This document shows, piece by piece, positions 63,499 to 63,987 of a DNA stretch of 63,987 nt; the stretch's first letter is position 1; each line of letters starts with the position of its first letter. The notes under the pieces are model-generated. The model saw nothing but the letters and a program-made list of their open reading frames with translations, was not told where the DNA came from and searched no databases. This stretch comes from Bifidobacterium breve (GTDB lineage Bacteria; Actinomycetota; Acidimicrobiia; Acidimicrobiales; Ilumatobacteraceae): NCBI GenBank assembly GCA_945862045.1, contig CAMAWR010000010.1:1-63987 (forward strand). Direction: 5' to 3'. The position numbers and the translations under genes were made by a program.

Positions 63499-63987
63499 TT
63501 ACTCCGACAGCCCGAATTTCGAGCGCAGAATCTGGTGGAATTTGGGTGCAGCAAAGCGCACGAAGTGTGCGGTGCACAGGTCGGGCGTGTAGGTCACCAC
63601 GTCGTTGATGGCCAAACTGACCACGCGGCGACCGTCGATGGACAGGTCAACTGGCCGGGTGCCGACCACCGTCATCTGCAGATGCTCCTCGGGGCCGAGC
63701 ACGAGCGACCGATCAAAGTTCATATGTGGCGACACCGGTGTAACGATCAGTGCACGGTGACGCGGTGACACGACGGGGCCGCGCGCAGACATCGAATACG
63801 CCGTCGAGCCGGTCGGGGTGGCAACGATGACACCGTCGGCCGAATAGCGCTCGAACAGTTCGTGATTGACCGCGACATCGATCCATATCGTTTGACCGGA
63901 CTGTTGTTTTTCAAGCACCGCCTCATTGAGTGCACGCCACACCGTTTGCGGTTGGTCTTTTTTTGACACCGTTACCTGCAGCAGCAT
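63499..63987 (-). CDS. nadK: NAD kinase, 5' end cut by window edge
   Basis: Phosphorylates NAD to NADP. The visible 162 residues contain ALNEAVLEK (the conserved NE), GVIVATPTGSTAYSMSARGP and a C-terminal LVLGPEEHLQMTV, typical of NAD kinases. The N-terminal GGDG motif lies beyond base 63987. nadK-recN-pyrG is a common actinobacterial order. Confidence 0.93.
   Translation of the reverse strand: MLLQVTVSKKDQPQTVWRALNEAVLEKQQSGQTIWIDVAVNHELFERYSADGVIVATPTGSTAYSMSARGPVVSPRHRALIVTPVSPHMNFDRSLVLGPEEHLQMTVVGTRPVDLSIDGRRVVSLAINDVVTYTPDLCTAHFVRFAAPKFHQILRSKFGLSE

Overview
The window looks like chromosomal DNA of a high-GC actinomycete, most probably Acidimicrobiia (an Ilumatobacter-like relative). 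This is inferred from gene content: the order pgsA-gcvH-garA-ftsR-bfn-merR is typical of Actinomycetota, and there is a menaquinone pathway, an LLM-type F420-dependent oxidoreductase, several acyl-CoA dehydrogenases and a SCO6745-like protein. Genes are packed tightly, with many ATGA/GTGA start-stop overlaps and overlapping convergent 3' ends. Both window edges cut a gene (trpA on the left, nadK on the right).

Layout. 1-5742 (minus): one run of genes, non-catalytic cis-prenyltransferase-like protein > recO > glyS > trpC > trpF > trpB > trpA. 5784-8365 (plus): the catalytic undecaprenyl-diphosphate synthase and a DinG-type helicase. 8354-11268: response regulator, histidine kinase and GerMN lipoprotein, resembling MtrA-MtrB-LpqB. 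11307-15272: era, a membrane protein, a MaoC hydratase, an LLM oxidoreductase and an acyl-CoA dehydrogenase. 15335-23681: menaquinone genes menG, menF, menD, menH, menA and menE, with a DsbA/FrnE-like oxidoreductase and an MFS transporter. 23636-27942 (minus): GNAT-like protein > phoH > ybeY > CNNM/CorC > SDR. 28057-31198: a membrane GGDEF-EAL protein and a fumarylacetoacetase-family hydrolase. 32370-40177: glycine cleavage; gcvP on the plus strand sits behind a tandem glycine riboswitch, while gcvH and gcvT lie in the facing garA/ftsR operon. 40229-43817: HIT protein, SRAP protein, a tRNA-Pro next to a decayed integrated element, a zinc-ribbon protein and der. 43865-51170: ispH, fatty-acid activation and oxidation genes, a GDPD and an ABC importer of different base composition. 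51194-63987: phosphoribosyltransferase, AlkA-like glycosylase, then aroA, tyrA, rluB, scpB, scpA, trpS, HD protein, xerD, Nudix, pyrG, recN and nadK.

The most unusual observation is at 5158-6482. Two divergent neighbours look like the two halves of a heteromeric cis-prenyltransferase. The plus-strand protein keeps the catalytic Asp and substrate-binding motifs but ends before the C-terminal R-x-G motif. The minus-strand protein has lost the catalytic motifs but ends in that motif, as eukaryotic NgBR/Nus1 does relative to DHDDS/Rer2. A second notable feature is a 3'-half copy of tRNA-Pro(GGG) lying about 0.7 kb from the intact gene, with a primase-like gene remnant between them, which is the footprint of a decayed integrative element.

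The only intergenic stretch over 300 bases without protein coding is 32300-32607, which holds the glycine riboswitch. All functional calls come from reading the sequence and recalled family knowledge; no database search was run.
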